DNA of 9,672 nt, from contig JAGVFV010000091.1 of NCBI GenBank assembly GCA_020057445.1, positions 1-9,672 on the forward strand, written 5' to 3'. The position numbers were made by a program, and so were the translations under genes. Positions 1 to 6,754 of the stretch are shown here, piece after piece; position 1 is the first letter of the stretch; each line of letters starts with the position of its first letter. A model generated the notes under the pieces. That model was not told the origin of the DNA. It made no database searches and saw nothing but the letters and a program-made list of their open reading frames with translations. Origin of the DNA: an archaeon. GTDB lineage: Archaea > Nanobdellota > Nanobdellia > Woesearchaeales > JAHJEM01.

Positions 1-1
1 C

Positions 2-574
2 AGCAGGGACAGGACATCTGCGATAGCAAAAGCAGGGGGCGCCCTTGTCATCAGGCATATCATCAACAGGGGTCAGGGCGCTGCCTTGAAGACGGGGATC
101 GATGCTGCCCTTGACGAAGGCGCTGATGTGGTCGTCACGTTTGATGCGGACGGCCAGCATCAGGTATCGGACATCCCTGCGATGGTCCGTCCTGTGATGA
201 AGAAAGAGTGCGATATATCTCTCGGTTCGCGTTTCCTGCATCGCAAGAGCAATACGCCGTTCTTGAAGGTCATCGCCTTGAAGGCAGGGGCGCTCTTCAA
301 TTGGGCGTTCTATGGCATCATGCTGACTGATGCGCATAATGGTTTTCGGGTCATGTCAAGAAAGACGGCAGTATGCATGGACATCACCGCAGACAAGATG
401 GAGCACGCGTCAGAGATCCTTGACGAGATCAAGAAGAACAAGCTGAGATATATTGAGGTTCCGGTGACGATTAAATATACTGATTACAGCTTGGGGAAGG
501 GGCAAAGCGCCTGGAAGTCCATCCCGCTCGGCTTTAAGCTCATCCTGAGGAAGATCGTGAAAGTGCTCAAGTAA
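2..574 (+). CDS. Family 2 glycosyltransferase (DPM1/DPG-synthase-like), 5' truncated
   Basis: This gene is cut by the left window edge. It is open from base 2, giving the last 190 residues. GT2 enzymes move a sugar from a nucleotide- or lipid-linked donor; this subgroup often makes polyprenyl-phosphate sugars at the cytoplasmic membrane face. The visible sequence begins inside the GT-A fold, with the conserved NRGQGAALKTGI stretch (residues 22-33), then the metal-binding DxD as FDADGQHQ (Asp48, Asp50), LGSRF, a tDxxxGFRVMSR acceptor-side motif and an EVPV strand. About 35-45 N-terminal residues with the nucleotide-binding strand are probably missing. The C-terminal tail is basic and amphipathic and lacks the long transmembrane helices of some relatives. 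A TTG at 86 could be mistaken for a start, but homology clearly continues upstream. The neighbouring sugar epimerase suggests a surface-glycan role (inference). The exact donor and acceptor are unknown. Confidence 0.9.
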   Translation, partial: SRDRTSAIAKAGGALVIRHIINRGQGAALKTGIDAALDEGADVVVTFDADGQHQVSDIPAMVRPVMKKECDISLGSRFLHRKSNTPFLKVIALKAGALFNWAFYGIMLTDAHNGFRVMSRKTAVCMDITADKMEHASEILDEIKKNKLRYIEVPVTIKYTDYSLGKGQSAWKSIPLGFKLILRKIVKVLK

Positions 575-576
575 AA

Positions 577-583
577 TTTATAT
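577..583 (+). promoter_or_regulatory. TATA box of the HAD-like gene
   Basis: TTTATAT, preceded by an A-rich BRE-like stretch (GTAAAA), begins two bases after the glycosyltransferase stop codon. Its midpoint lies 27 nt before the ATG at 607, the normal archaeal TATA-to-start-site distance, so the mRNA is probably leaderless. Confidence 0.7.
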
Positions 584-606
584 GCTGTTGTCAGTCTCTT
601 GCTTGG

Positions 607-1302
607 ATGGAAACGCGCCCGTTGGTTCTGTTCGATATTGGGGGAGTCCTATTAAAACTTCAGTATGGCGGCTTTTATGAAGCTGCGGCAAAGGCTTCTG
701 GACGATTTTCCCCTGAGGGTTTCAAGAAGTTATATATTGCAAGTCATCTGGAAGAAGACGCCCTTCGAGGGGATATCGATGCAGAAGAATTTTATTCGGG
801 ATTGCAAAGTTTGATCGAAAGTGTTTCCGATATCAAAGGGATTCTCAAGAACGCATGGGATTCGCCTATTGAGGATATGGTTCGGTTGAAGGAGGAGGTC
901 TATCGTTCAGGTGCTGCCGTAGGATTATTTTCAAACATGCATGCCGCGGCATTTGATATTTTAAGTCCTAAGCATCCCGAGATATTCAATGTTTTTGATC
1001 TATCATTTCCTGTCATTTTTTCTCATGAGGTGAAATCTGTGAAGCCTGACCGAGGTATGTACAACGCAGTTGCTTCTCAGTTCAGTCCCGTTGTTTATGT
1101 CGATGATAATGAAGCTTATGTGAAGAGAGGAGTGGTAGATTATGGTTGGAAGGGAGTTGTCTTTACTGGCGAGGTTGACAGTTCAGAATCTCTTCGGGCT
1201 GCTCAAGTCCACTCATCTTCACCGCCAACCCCTCGCATTTTGTATGCAGATACTGTTTCCAGGGTGAGAGCTGCATTTGTGGAGTATGGAATTTTAAAAT
1301 AG
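607..1302 (+). CDS. HAD-superfamily hydrolase, subfamily IA (YihX-like phosphatase candidate)
   Basis: A 231-residue cytosolic protein carrying the four HAD motifs: motif I LFDIGGV (nucleophile Asp10), motif II LFSN (Ser109), motif III Lys146 in SVKPD, and motif IV YVDDNE (Asp166, Asp167). A helical cap of about 90 residues lies between motifs I and II, as in subfamily IA. The second Asp of the usual DxD motif I is Gly12 (DIGGV). The same occurs in E. coli YihX (DLGNV), an alpha-glucose-1-phosphate phosphatase, and the spacing of the other motifs also resembles YihX. Substrate is not predictable; a sugar phosphate is plausible next to the glycosyltransferase and epimerase. The ATG at 607 is fixed by the upstream TATA box (leaderless). 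By eye the third codon positions are more AT-rich than in the neighbours. The gene ends 2 bp from the convergent epimerase. Confidence 0.85.
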   Translation: METRPLVLFDIGGVLLKLQYGGFYEAAAKASGRFSPEGFKKLYIASHLEEDALRGDIDAEEFYSGLQSLIESVSDIKGILKNAWDSPIEDMVRLKEEVYRSGAAVGLFSNMHAAAFDILSPKHPEIFNVFDLSFPVIFSHEVKSVKPDRGMYNAVASQFSPVVYVDDNEAYVKRGVVDYGWKGVVFTGEVDSSESLRAAQVHSSSPPTPRILYADTVSRVRAAFVEYGILK

Positions 1303-1304
1303 CT

Positions 1305-2240
1305 TTACTTGAAGAATTCTGCGGTCTTTTTCAGCCCTTCGGAAAGTTCGACTTTCGGCATCCAGGAGAGTTCCTCCTTCGCGCGCGTGGCGTCAAGGCA
1401 GGACCTTGCGACCTCTCCCTGGAGCGCTGGTCCATGGAAGCTTGTGCCTTTCTTCTTGCTGATCTTCTCGACGACCTTTGCTATGCTGTCAAAGAGTTCG
1501 TTCACATCGGTCTCCTTTCCTGTTCCGATGTTGACTATTTTTCCTGATTGTTCTGTTTTCAGGGCGAGCATATTCGCCTCGACTACATCTGCGACGAAAG
1601 TGTAGTCGCGCGTCTGCTTGCCGTCGCCGTTGATCCTGCATTCCTTCCCTTGGAGGATGTTGTTGATGAAGATGGACACGACTCCAGCTTCCCCGATCGG
1701 GTCCTGCCGAGGTCCGTAGACGTTGGCATAGCGAAGGATTGTATAGTCGAGGCCGTAGATGTGCTTATATAGATAGAGGTATTGCTCGACAGAGAATTTT
1801 GCGATGCCGTAGTGGGAGATCGGATGAGGTATCTCTGATTCTGGTGTCGGGATGTTTCCTGTCTCGCCGTAGATGGCGCCGCCTGTGCTTGAGAAGATGA
1901 TCTTTTTCACGCCAAACATCCTGCAGTTCTCAAGGACGTTGAGGCTTCCTATGATGTTGACGTTCGCGTCATGAGACGGATCCTTGAGCGAGTTCCTCAC
2001 GTTGATGTGCGCTGCGAGATGGAAGACGACCTCGGGTTTTTCCTCGGTGAAGACGTCGGAAAGCTGCTGTGACGTGATGTTCTGGCGGTGGAAGTGGATC
2101 TTGTCCTTCACCTGTGAAAGATTGCGCAGGTTCCCGTTCGAAAGGTCGTCGATGACAGAGACGACGTGTCCGTCCTTGACGAGTCTGTCGACGATGTGCG
2201 ATCCTATGAATCCTGCTCCGCCGGTGACGAGGATGTTCAT
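1305..2240 (-). CDS. NAD-dependent sugar-nucleotide epimerase (extended SDR, UDP-glucose 4-epimerase-like)
   Basis: A complete 311-residue extended short-chain dehydrogenase/reductase, the usual length for bacterial and archaeal GalE-like enzymes. The N-terminal Rossmann motif is TGGAGFIGS (residues 6-14), with Asp31 at the end of the second strand, as expected for NAD binding. HLAAHINV (74-81) follows, then the catalytic set SST (118-119), Tyr144 and Lys148 in YGIAK. The sugar-binding half contains LRYANVYGPRQ and the RDYTFVADVV stretch. It probably interconverts a UDP- or dTDP-hexose at C4 for glycan synthesis in the cytosol. Exact specificity (UDP-Glc, UDP-GlcNAc or a 4,6-dehydratase-type reaction) cannot be read from sequence. 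Its TATA box puts the transcript start at the ATG. The gene faces a small secreted protein across a 78-bp divergent promoter. Confidence 0.92.
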   Translation of the reverse strand: MNILVTGGAGFIGSHIVDRLVKDGHVVSVIDDLSNGNLRNLSQVKDKIHFHRQNITSQQLSDVFTEEKPEVVFHLAAHINVRNSLKDPSHDANVNIIGSLNVLENCRMFGVKKIIFSSTGGAIYGETGNIPTPESEIPHPISHYGIAKFSVEQYLYLYKHIYGLDYTILRYANVYGPRQDPIGEAGVVSIFINNILQGKECRINGDGKQTRDYTFVADVVEANMLALKTEQSGKIVNIGTGKETDVNELFDSIAKVVEKISKKKGTSFHGPALQGEVARSCLDATRAKEELSWMPKVELSEGLKKTAEFFK

Positions 2241-2261
2241 GAGAGAATAGAAACTGTGCTG

Positions 2262-2270
2262 ATTTTAAAT
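2262..2270 (-). promoter_or_regulatory. TATA box of the epimerase gene
   Basis: On the minus strand this reads ATTTAAAAT. Its midpoint is 26 nt upstream of the epimerase ATG (2240), predicting a leaderless mRNA. It lies about 25 bp from the oppositely directed TATA box at 2288-2295. Confidence 0.65.
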
Positions 2271-2287
2271 GTGTTGTGCTGAAAAAA

Positions 2288-2295
2288 TTTATATA
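2288..2295 (+). promoter_or_regulatory. TATA box of the small Cys-containing protein gene
   Basis: TTTATATA follows an A-run (GAAAAAA) that fits a BRE. Its midpoint lies about 27.5 nt before the ATG at 2319 but only about 16 nt before the ATG at 2307, so it selects 2319 as the start. Confidence 0.7.
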
Positions 2296-2318
2296 TCCAG
2301 GAAACAATGAATGTAGAT

Positions 2319-2630
2319 ATGAAGAAAATATTGTTTATCGTATCTCTTGTTGTCTTACTTGTGGTGATTCTTGCATGGTCTCCGTGGATGACGAAAGAAT
2401 ATGCAGAGGAGAGGGTGAAGGTTTCTTTTGCAGATACTTGGAAGAATGTGATGGATGGCTGCGGGATGACCTGTGATGGTTGCGGAGTCACAGGATCACA
2501 TAGAGTGCTCTTCGGTTACTCTGTATCATACGCCTATGGCTGCGGTTTGAGGCCTCGTGGGGATCCAAATCAGGAAGGAAATGCGTTTGTCTCTTTCATA
2601 GGGACAGTATCTGGATTACTTAACCCTTAA
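2319..2630 (+). CDS. Small signal-anchored protein with four cysteines, unknown function
   Basis: A 103-residue protein I do not recognise. Residues 1-3 (MKK) and a hydrophobic run 4-20 form a signal peptide or N-terminal membrane anchor, so the remaining ~80 residues are predicted to lie outside the membrane. The outer part contains Cys48, Cys52 and Cys55 (a C-x3-C-x2-C cluster rich in Gly) and Cys75 in YGCG. These could make two disulfides or one metal site; both are inference. The C-terminal half is rich in Tyr, Gly and Ser and looks beta-structured. No lipobox is visible. An ATG four codons upstream (2307) is in frame, but the TATA spacing and the MKK start favour 2319. It shares a divergent promoter region with the epimerase and ends 25 bp from purB, convergently. 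Confidence 0.7.
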   Translation: MKKILFIVSLVVLLVVILAWSPWMTKEYAEERVKVSFADTWKNVMDGCGMTCDGCGVTGSHRVLFGYSVSYAYGCGLRPRGDPNQEGNAFVSFIGTVSGLLNP

Positions 2631-2655
2631 TCTCTCAAGATAGTGTAGTGTGCCA

Positions 2656-4038
2656 TCACCTGGTCGATTTTTTCAATCCTTTCAAGAATTCCTCTGCCTG
2701 TTCTATGGACCGTCCGATGAATACCGTCGGGTCGAGCAGTCTCTCGAGCTCTTTTTTGGTGAGGCGGATCCGTGGATCGCTTGCCAGTCGTTCAAGGAGG
2801 TCGTTGTCCTTCCCGTCGAGCTTTATCCTTTTCGTGACTGCGACCGCGTGCTCCTTGATGGCTTCGTGGACGACTTGCCGGTCGCTCCCTTTTTTTACTG
2901 CGGCGATGATGATCTCTTCAGAGGCCATGAAGGGAAGCTCGTTTTCGAGGAGTCTTGCTGAGATATTCTCGTTGACGACAAGCCCTGACACGATTTCAGC
3001 AAGGAGGCTGATGATGTATTCGGTGAGCATGAAGTTTTCAGGGATGTCGATCCTCCTGATCGCCGAGTCATCAAGGGATCGTTCGAGCCATTGCTCTGCA
3101 TACGTGTCGTAGAAGTCAGCAAGGTTGTTCATGACCTTTCTCGAGAGGGAGCAGATGCGTTCTGACCGCATCGGGTTCTGCTTGTAGGGCATCGCTGACG
3201 ATCCTACCTGCTTTTCTCCGAATGGCTCTTCCATGATCTTGAGGTTGGAGAGGAGGCGGATGTCTGTCGCGAATTTTTTTGCCGTCGCAGAGATGCTTGC
3301 GAGGGCAGAATGTATCTTGATGTCTTGCTTTCTTGTATATGTTTGCGTGGTTATCTGATAGGATTCCTTGAATCCGAGCTTTTTTGCGACGATCTGGTCA
3401 AGCTTCTTGACCTTGTTATGATTCCCTCCAAAGAGGGTGAGGAAAGTTGCCTGCGTGCCGGTCGTGCCTTTCACTCCTCTTGCCTTGATGGTGTCGATCA
3501 GGGTGTCGATGTCTTCGAGGTCAGAGAGGAAGTCCTGTGCGTAGATGCATAGCCTTCTTCCGATGGTGGTCGGCTGCGCTGACTGGAAATGCGTGAAGCC
3601 AAGCGTCGGTGTCGCCTTGTAACTTGAGATTTTGGCGGCAAGGAGCTGCAGGAGGTCCTGCAGTTTCCTCTTGATGAGCAGGAGTGCCTGTTTCTGGATG
3701 ATGAGGTCTGTATTGCATTTGACGAATTGGCTTGTCTCTCCGAGATGGATGATGCCTTTTGCTTTCGGGCAGACCTCTCCGTAGGCATGGATCTGTGCGA
3801 CGATGTCGTGCTGTGTCTCTGCCTCTTTTTTTTTCGCGAGGGTAAAGTCGATGTTGTCGAGGTTCTTCTTCAGCTCTGCGACCATCTCTCTTGTCACTTG
3901 CTTGAGGCCAAGCTCGTTCTCTCCTTCCGCAAGCGCTATCCAGCAGAGCCGGTATGTCCTGACTATATTTCTTTCTGAGAACAATGTCCTCATCCCGTCT
4001 GATGAGTATTTTTCTGTGATGATGTCAGTGTAGTTCAT
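2656..4038 (-). CDS. purB: Adenylosuccinate lyase, eukaryote-like type
   Basis: A 460-residue fumarase/aspartase-superfamily enzyme that cleaves adenylosuccinate to AMP and fumarate, and usually SAICAR to AICAR. Visible landmarks are the active-site TQHDIVAQIHAYG (His77), LGETS, TLGFTHFQSAQ with the general-acid His150, GTTGTQA, and the mobile signature loop GSSAMPYKQNP (Ser280/Ser281 catalytic). Remembered against the human enzyme, similarity is strong throughout, for example MRSER-CSL-R, W-ER-LDDSA-RR and ELPFMA-E-II. It is weaker against the short B. subtilis/E. coli types. It is the second gene of a purA-purB operon: the purA TGA and purB ATG overlap as ATGA (4035-4038), implying translational coupling, and no separate Shine-Dalgarno is obvious. 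The gene ends convergently with the small Cys-containing protein. It looks complete and functional. Confidence 0.95.
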   Translation of the reverse strand: MNYTDIITEKYSSDGMRTLFSERNIVRTYRLCWIALAEGENELGLKQVTREMVAELKKNLDNIDFTLAKKKEAETQHDIVAQIHAYGEVCPKAKGIIHLGETSQFVKCNTDLIIQKQALLLIKRKLQDLLQLLAAKISSYKATPTLGFTHFQSAQPTTIGRRLCIYAQDFLSDLEDIDTLIDTIKARGVKGTTGTQATFLTLFGGNHNKVKKLDQIVAKKLGFKESYQITTQTYTRKQDIKIHSALASISATAKKFATDIRLLSNLKIMEEPFGEKQVGSSAMPYKQNPMRSERICSLSRKVMNNLADFYDTYAEQWLERSLDDSAIRRIDIPENFMLTEYIISLLAEIVSGLVVNENISARLLENELPFMASEEIIIAAVKKGSDRQVVHEAIKEHAVAVTKRIKLDGKDNDLLERLASDPRIRLTKKELERLLDPTVFIGRSIEQAEEFLKGLKKSTR

Positions 4039-5528
4039 GTGCGAAAGATGGTCTCATTCCGATCAGGCCCGACGCTGATGACGTCGACAGATCCTCCGGT
4101 GAATTTCTCCATGTATTCGATGATGGTCTTGACTTGCGCAGGGAGTTTTTCATAGGTCTTGATCTGCGTGATGTCCTCTTTCCAGCCTTCGAATTCTTTG
4201 TAGATAGGTTGGCATTCATAGAGGATCTCGGAAAATCGGGGGAAGGTGCCGAGTTTCTGCCGTGGCCGAAGAGTTTTTCCTTCGTAGGTCATCTTTTTTC
4301 CTTTGTAGGCGTAGCCGATGCAGAGCCTGATTTTCGGTATCCCTGTGAGCACGTCGACCTTGGTGAGGGTGAGGTGCTTGCCGTTGATTTCCATGGCGTA
4401 TTTGAGCGCGACAAGGTCGAGCCATCCGCATCGCCTCGTGCGGCCTGTCGTCGCCCCGTATTCGTTTGCGATAAGACGGACACCGATCCCTTTGAGAAGC
4501 TCGTCCTTTGATGCGAGGAGCGAAGGGATGTTGTTTCCGTGCTTTTCCTGCTCTTCTTTCTTGGTATGGCCTTCGCTGCAGTAAAACTCGCTTTTTTTCC
4601 CGCCGAATTCAGTGGGGAAAGGCCCGTTTCCCACCCGCGTCATGTAGAATGATTTGGTGATGCCAAAGATGTAGTCCACCTGCTCCTCCTTGAGGCCGAC
4701 TCCTTTTGCGAGCCCTTCGATGGTGGAGTCTGATGATGTCTGGTAGCGCGTCGTTCCGTAGTCTATGGAAAGCAGCGTCCCTTGCGCCCCTTCGAGGAGG
4801 ATGTGTTTTCCCTTTGCGTGCATGTCCTTGAGGAGCCTGCTCGTGTTGGTGACAAAGGGAGAGAGGCGCTTTGCATAGGTCTTTGTGTAGAGGTCGACCA
4901 CTTTTTGTTGGTTGATGAGTGCCTGCTCGTCCCAGAGCTGCCCGTTGAGGAGGTGGTCGTGGGAGAGTATCTTTTTTGCAGTCTCCTTGTCCATGGCAGA
5001 GAGGATGTGCTGCTTCGATATGGCGTATTTCGCGAGTTTCTCCTTGAAGAGCTCTCTGTTGAAGATGTCGTTGACAAAGAGCCCTTGCCGCATGACATAG
5101 TCTCCGTAGCAGATGCCGATTCCTCGTCCTGTTGTCCCTAATTTCTGTACAGCGTCTGTGTAGCGGTCGATGAGGAGATGGTATGGGAGGATGAGCGGCG
5201 CTTCGTGGGATATCTTGAGGTTCTTGACATTGATGCCTTCTTTTTTCAGCACGTCGAGCTCTTCGATGAGGACGCGCGGGTCAAAGACGACTCCTCGTCC
5301 TATGATGTTGCATTTTCCCTGCCTGTCATAGAGTATCCCTGACGGGATGAGGTGGAATATGAATACTTTGCCGTTGACAGTGATGGTGTGTCCTGCGTTT
5401 GCTCCGCCTGTGCCTCGGGCGATCACGTCTGCCCAGTCTGCGAAATAGTCGACGAATTTGCCTTTTCCCGTGTCTCCCCACTGGTTGCAGACGACTGCGA
5501 TGACTTGCTTGTTTTCTAAGATGGACAT
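4035..5528 (-). CDS. purA: Adenylosuccinate synthetase, long atypical form
   Basis: Makes adenylosuccinate from IMP, aspartate and GTP, the first committed step to AMP; purB completes it. Landmarks in the 497-residue protein are the P-loop-like QWGDTGKGK (Asp19, the presumed catalytic Asp), NAGHT (His47), GTTGRGIG (131-138), EGAQGTLL (246-253), GATTGRTRRCGW (358-369), LTKVDV (388-393) and VGPDR (486-490). Oddities: the nearly invariant Glu of GDEGKGK is Thr20; the position matching E. coli Lys140 is Tyr144 (Arg147 matches Arg143); and about 34 extra residues, Lys/Glu/His-rich, lie between FPTE and NEYGATTG (about 309-354). This makes it much longer than typical archaeal (~340) or bacterial (~430) enzymes. 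I chose the ATG at 5528 because the longer ORF's ATG (5561) overlaps the TATA box; a GGTGAG Shine-Dalgarno lies just upstream. Alignment to E. coli is from memory. Confidence 0.93.
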   Translation of the reverse strand: MSILENKQVIAVVCNQWGDTGKGKFVDYFADWADVIARGTGGANAGHTITVNGKVFIFHLIPSGILYDRQGKCNIIGRGVVFDPRVLIEELDVLKKEGINVKNLKISHEAPLILPYHLLIDRYTDAVQKLGTTGRGIGICYGDYVMRQGLFVNDIFNRELFKEKLAKYAISKQHILSAMDKETAKKILSHDHLLNGQLWDEQALINQQKVVDLYTKTYAKRLSPFVTNTSRLLKDMHAKGKHILLEGAQGTLLSIDYGTTRYQTSSDSTIEGLAKGVGLKEEQVDYIFGITKSFYMTRVGNGPFPTEFGGKKSEFYCSEGHTKKEEQEKHGNNIPSLLASKDELLKGIGVRLIANEYGATTGRTRRCGWLDLVALKYAMEINGKHLTLTKVDVLTGIPKIRLCIGYAYKGKKMTYEGKTLRPRQKLGTFPRFSEILYECQPIYKEFEGWKEDITQIKTYEKLPAQVKTIIEYMEKFTGGSVDVISVGPDRNETIFRT

Positions 5529-5531
5529 ACT

Positions 5532-5537
5532 CTCACC
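5532..5537 (-). promoter_or_regulatory. Shine-Dalgarno site of purA
   Basis: On the minus strand GGTGAG, complementary to the archaeal 16S 3' end, lies 3 nt before the ATG at 5528. With the TATA midpoint 37-38 nt upstream, the mRNA should carry a leader of about 10-12 nt, just enough to hold this site. Unlike the other TATA-led genes here, purA appears to be a leadered message. Confidence 0.55.
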
Positions 5538-5561
5538 CCGAGTGTTTTTTCCCCGCGGCAT

Positions 5562-5569
5562 ATTTAAAT
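5562..5569 (-). promoter_or_regulatory. TATA box of the purA-purB operon
   Basis: ATTTAAAT lies 6 bp past the end of the upstream reductase gene, in the only gap between them. It gives the purine genes their own promoter rather than relying on read-through. It overlaps the ATG of the longest purA ORF (5559-5561), which rules out that start for transcripts from this promoter. Confidence 0.65.
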
Positions 5570-5575
5570 GTATCG

Positions 5576-6679
5576 CTACAGGAGAAATCTGGTGTAGAGG
5601 AGCAGTGTCGGGTCGTTCATGATGATCTTCGGCAGCATCGTTGAGAGGTTGTCCCTGTCTGTTTGTGCAAGTATCTCCGAGAGTTTTTTCTTGGAGAATG
5701 CAGCGATCAGCCTGTTCCAGTCTTCATCAGAGAATTTCTGGAATGCCTTGTTCACAAGGTAGTGAAGATAGAGGGATTGTTCGACCTCTTTCCACACTTT
5801 TTTTTCATATTGTCGTTCTTTCCCTTCTGCGATGAGCCCTGCAAGCAGCTTTCCTGCTTTCATGCCTGCGATGATGCCTCCTCCTGTCGTGTTCTTTGTC
5901 TGGCAGGCCGCGTCGCCGATGAGGAAATAGGAGATGCCGTCCAACGTTTTCTGCTTGGGAATCCCTCTGCGAAATGTCGGGATGTATCCTGCCTGTCTGG
6001 AGAGGATAGTGCCTTTGAATTGTGCGATGAATGTGTCAAATACTTGTTTTGAATCCTTTCGGGCGTCGATACCTATCCGTGCAGTCGTCCGTCCTTCTGG
6101 GCAGAGCCAGGCGTATTCTCCGATGTGGGGGTAGAAGTGGATCCTGTTGTCATGCTTGGTCTGCATGACCGCCTGGATGGCGAATGCGGGATCCCTCTTC
6201 ACATAGAGTCCTGTCTTCTTGGCGACAGCCGAGTGTGGTCCGTCTGCTCCGATGACCGTGTCTCCCTGTCTGAGTGTTATTTTTTTATTGCGATGCAGAC
6301 CACTGAAGAACAATGTTCTTTTCTTGATGTCAAAGAATCTGTGGCCTGTGTAAATACGTACTCCTTTATGCTCTGCAAGGTCTGCGAGATGCTTGTCAAA
6401 GAGGTTTCTCTTGAGGATGATGTCCGGTCTTGCGAATCTGATGTCGGCGTATTTTCCGTTTGGCGCATGGATGCGCGCGCTAGAGATGGTGGTCGCGATT
6501 GCTTGCTTCGGTATCTTGATGAGAGTATCGATCTCTGACGTGAGGATGCCTGTGCATTGGACAGGCTCTCCGATCTGTTCGTGCTCTTCATAGACATGGA
6601 CGTCTGCCTGTGGTTGCATGGTCTTGAGAGTGATTCCGCAAAAGAGCCCTGCAGGTCCTCCTCCTATGATGACGATCAT
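5576..6679 (-). CDS. Geranylgeranyl reductase family FAD-dependent oxidoreductase
   Basis: A 367-residue flavoprotein of the p-hydroxybenzoate-hydroxylase fold. The N-terminal FAD motif is IIGGGPAG (4-11) with Glu31 at the end of the second strand. PVQCTG carries Cys42, the position of the conserved redox or substrate Cys of archaeal geranylgeranyl reductases. Residues 189-196 (YAWLCPEG) match the family YxWxFPxG lipid-binding motif, with Cys in place of Phe. The second FAD motif is IGDAA (254-258), followed by a Gly-rich TTGGGI. The family saturates geranylgeranyl chains of archaeal membrane lipids (digeranylgeranylglycerophospholipid reductase) or related isoprenoids; which substrate this one uses is inference. 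The ATG at 6679 is preferred over one 15 codons earlier because that ORF start lies upstream of the TATA box. No clear membrane helix is visible. It lies directly upstream of purA on the same strand. Confidence 0.88.
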   Translation of the reverse strand: MIVIIGGGPAGLFCGITLKTMQPQADVHVYEEHEQIGEPVQCTGILTSEIDTLIKIPKQAIATTISSARIHAPNGKYADIRFARPDIILKRNLFDKHLADLAEHKGVRIYTGHRFFDIKKRTLFFSGLHRNKKITLRQGDTVIGADGPHSAVAKKTGLYVKRDPAFAIQAVMQTKHDNRIHFYPHIGEYAWLCPEGRTTARIGIDARKDSKQVFDTFIAQFKGTILSRQAGYIPTFRRGIPKQKTLDGISYFLIGDAACQTKNTTGGGIIAGMKAGKLLAGLIAEGKERQYEKKVWKEVEQSLYLHYLVNKAFQKFSDEDWNRLIAAFSKKKLSEILAQTDRDNLSTMLPKIIMNDPTLLLYTRFLL

Positions 6680-6702
6680 GATGAGAGGTAAGCAGTAAAT
6701 GG

Positions 6703-6710
6703 TATAAAAA
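6703..6710 (-). promoter_or_regulatory. TATA box of the geranylgeranyl reductase gene
   Basis: Minus-strand TTTTTATA, midpoint about 27.5 nt upstream of the ATG at 6679, predicting a leaderless mRNA. The upstream in-frame ATG at 6724 would precede the transcript start. Confidence 0.65.
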
Positions 6711-6754
6711 TGCATCTTTTGCATCTTCCCTATAGAACAGGCACTCGGAAACCA

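Noticed and set aside
2668..2673. T6 run as terminator of the small Cys-containing protein gene
   Set aside because: It could work as an archaeal U-tract, but it lies inside the purB coding end and similar T-runs (Lys/Glu codons on the minus strand) occur throughout purA and purB, so there is no specific support.
5529..5561. Upstream in-frame ATG giving a 508-residue PurA
   Set aside because: The ATG at 5559-5561 overlaps the TATA box, and the 11 extra residues do not resemble PurA; the ATG at 5528 has a Shine-Dalgarno site.
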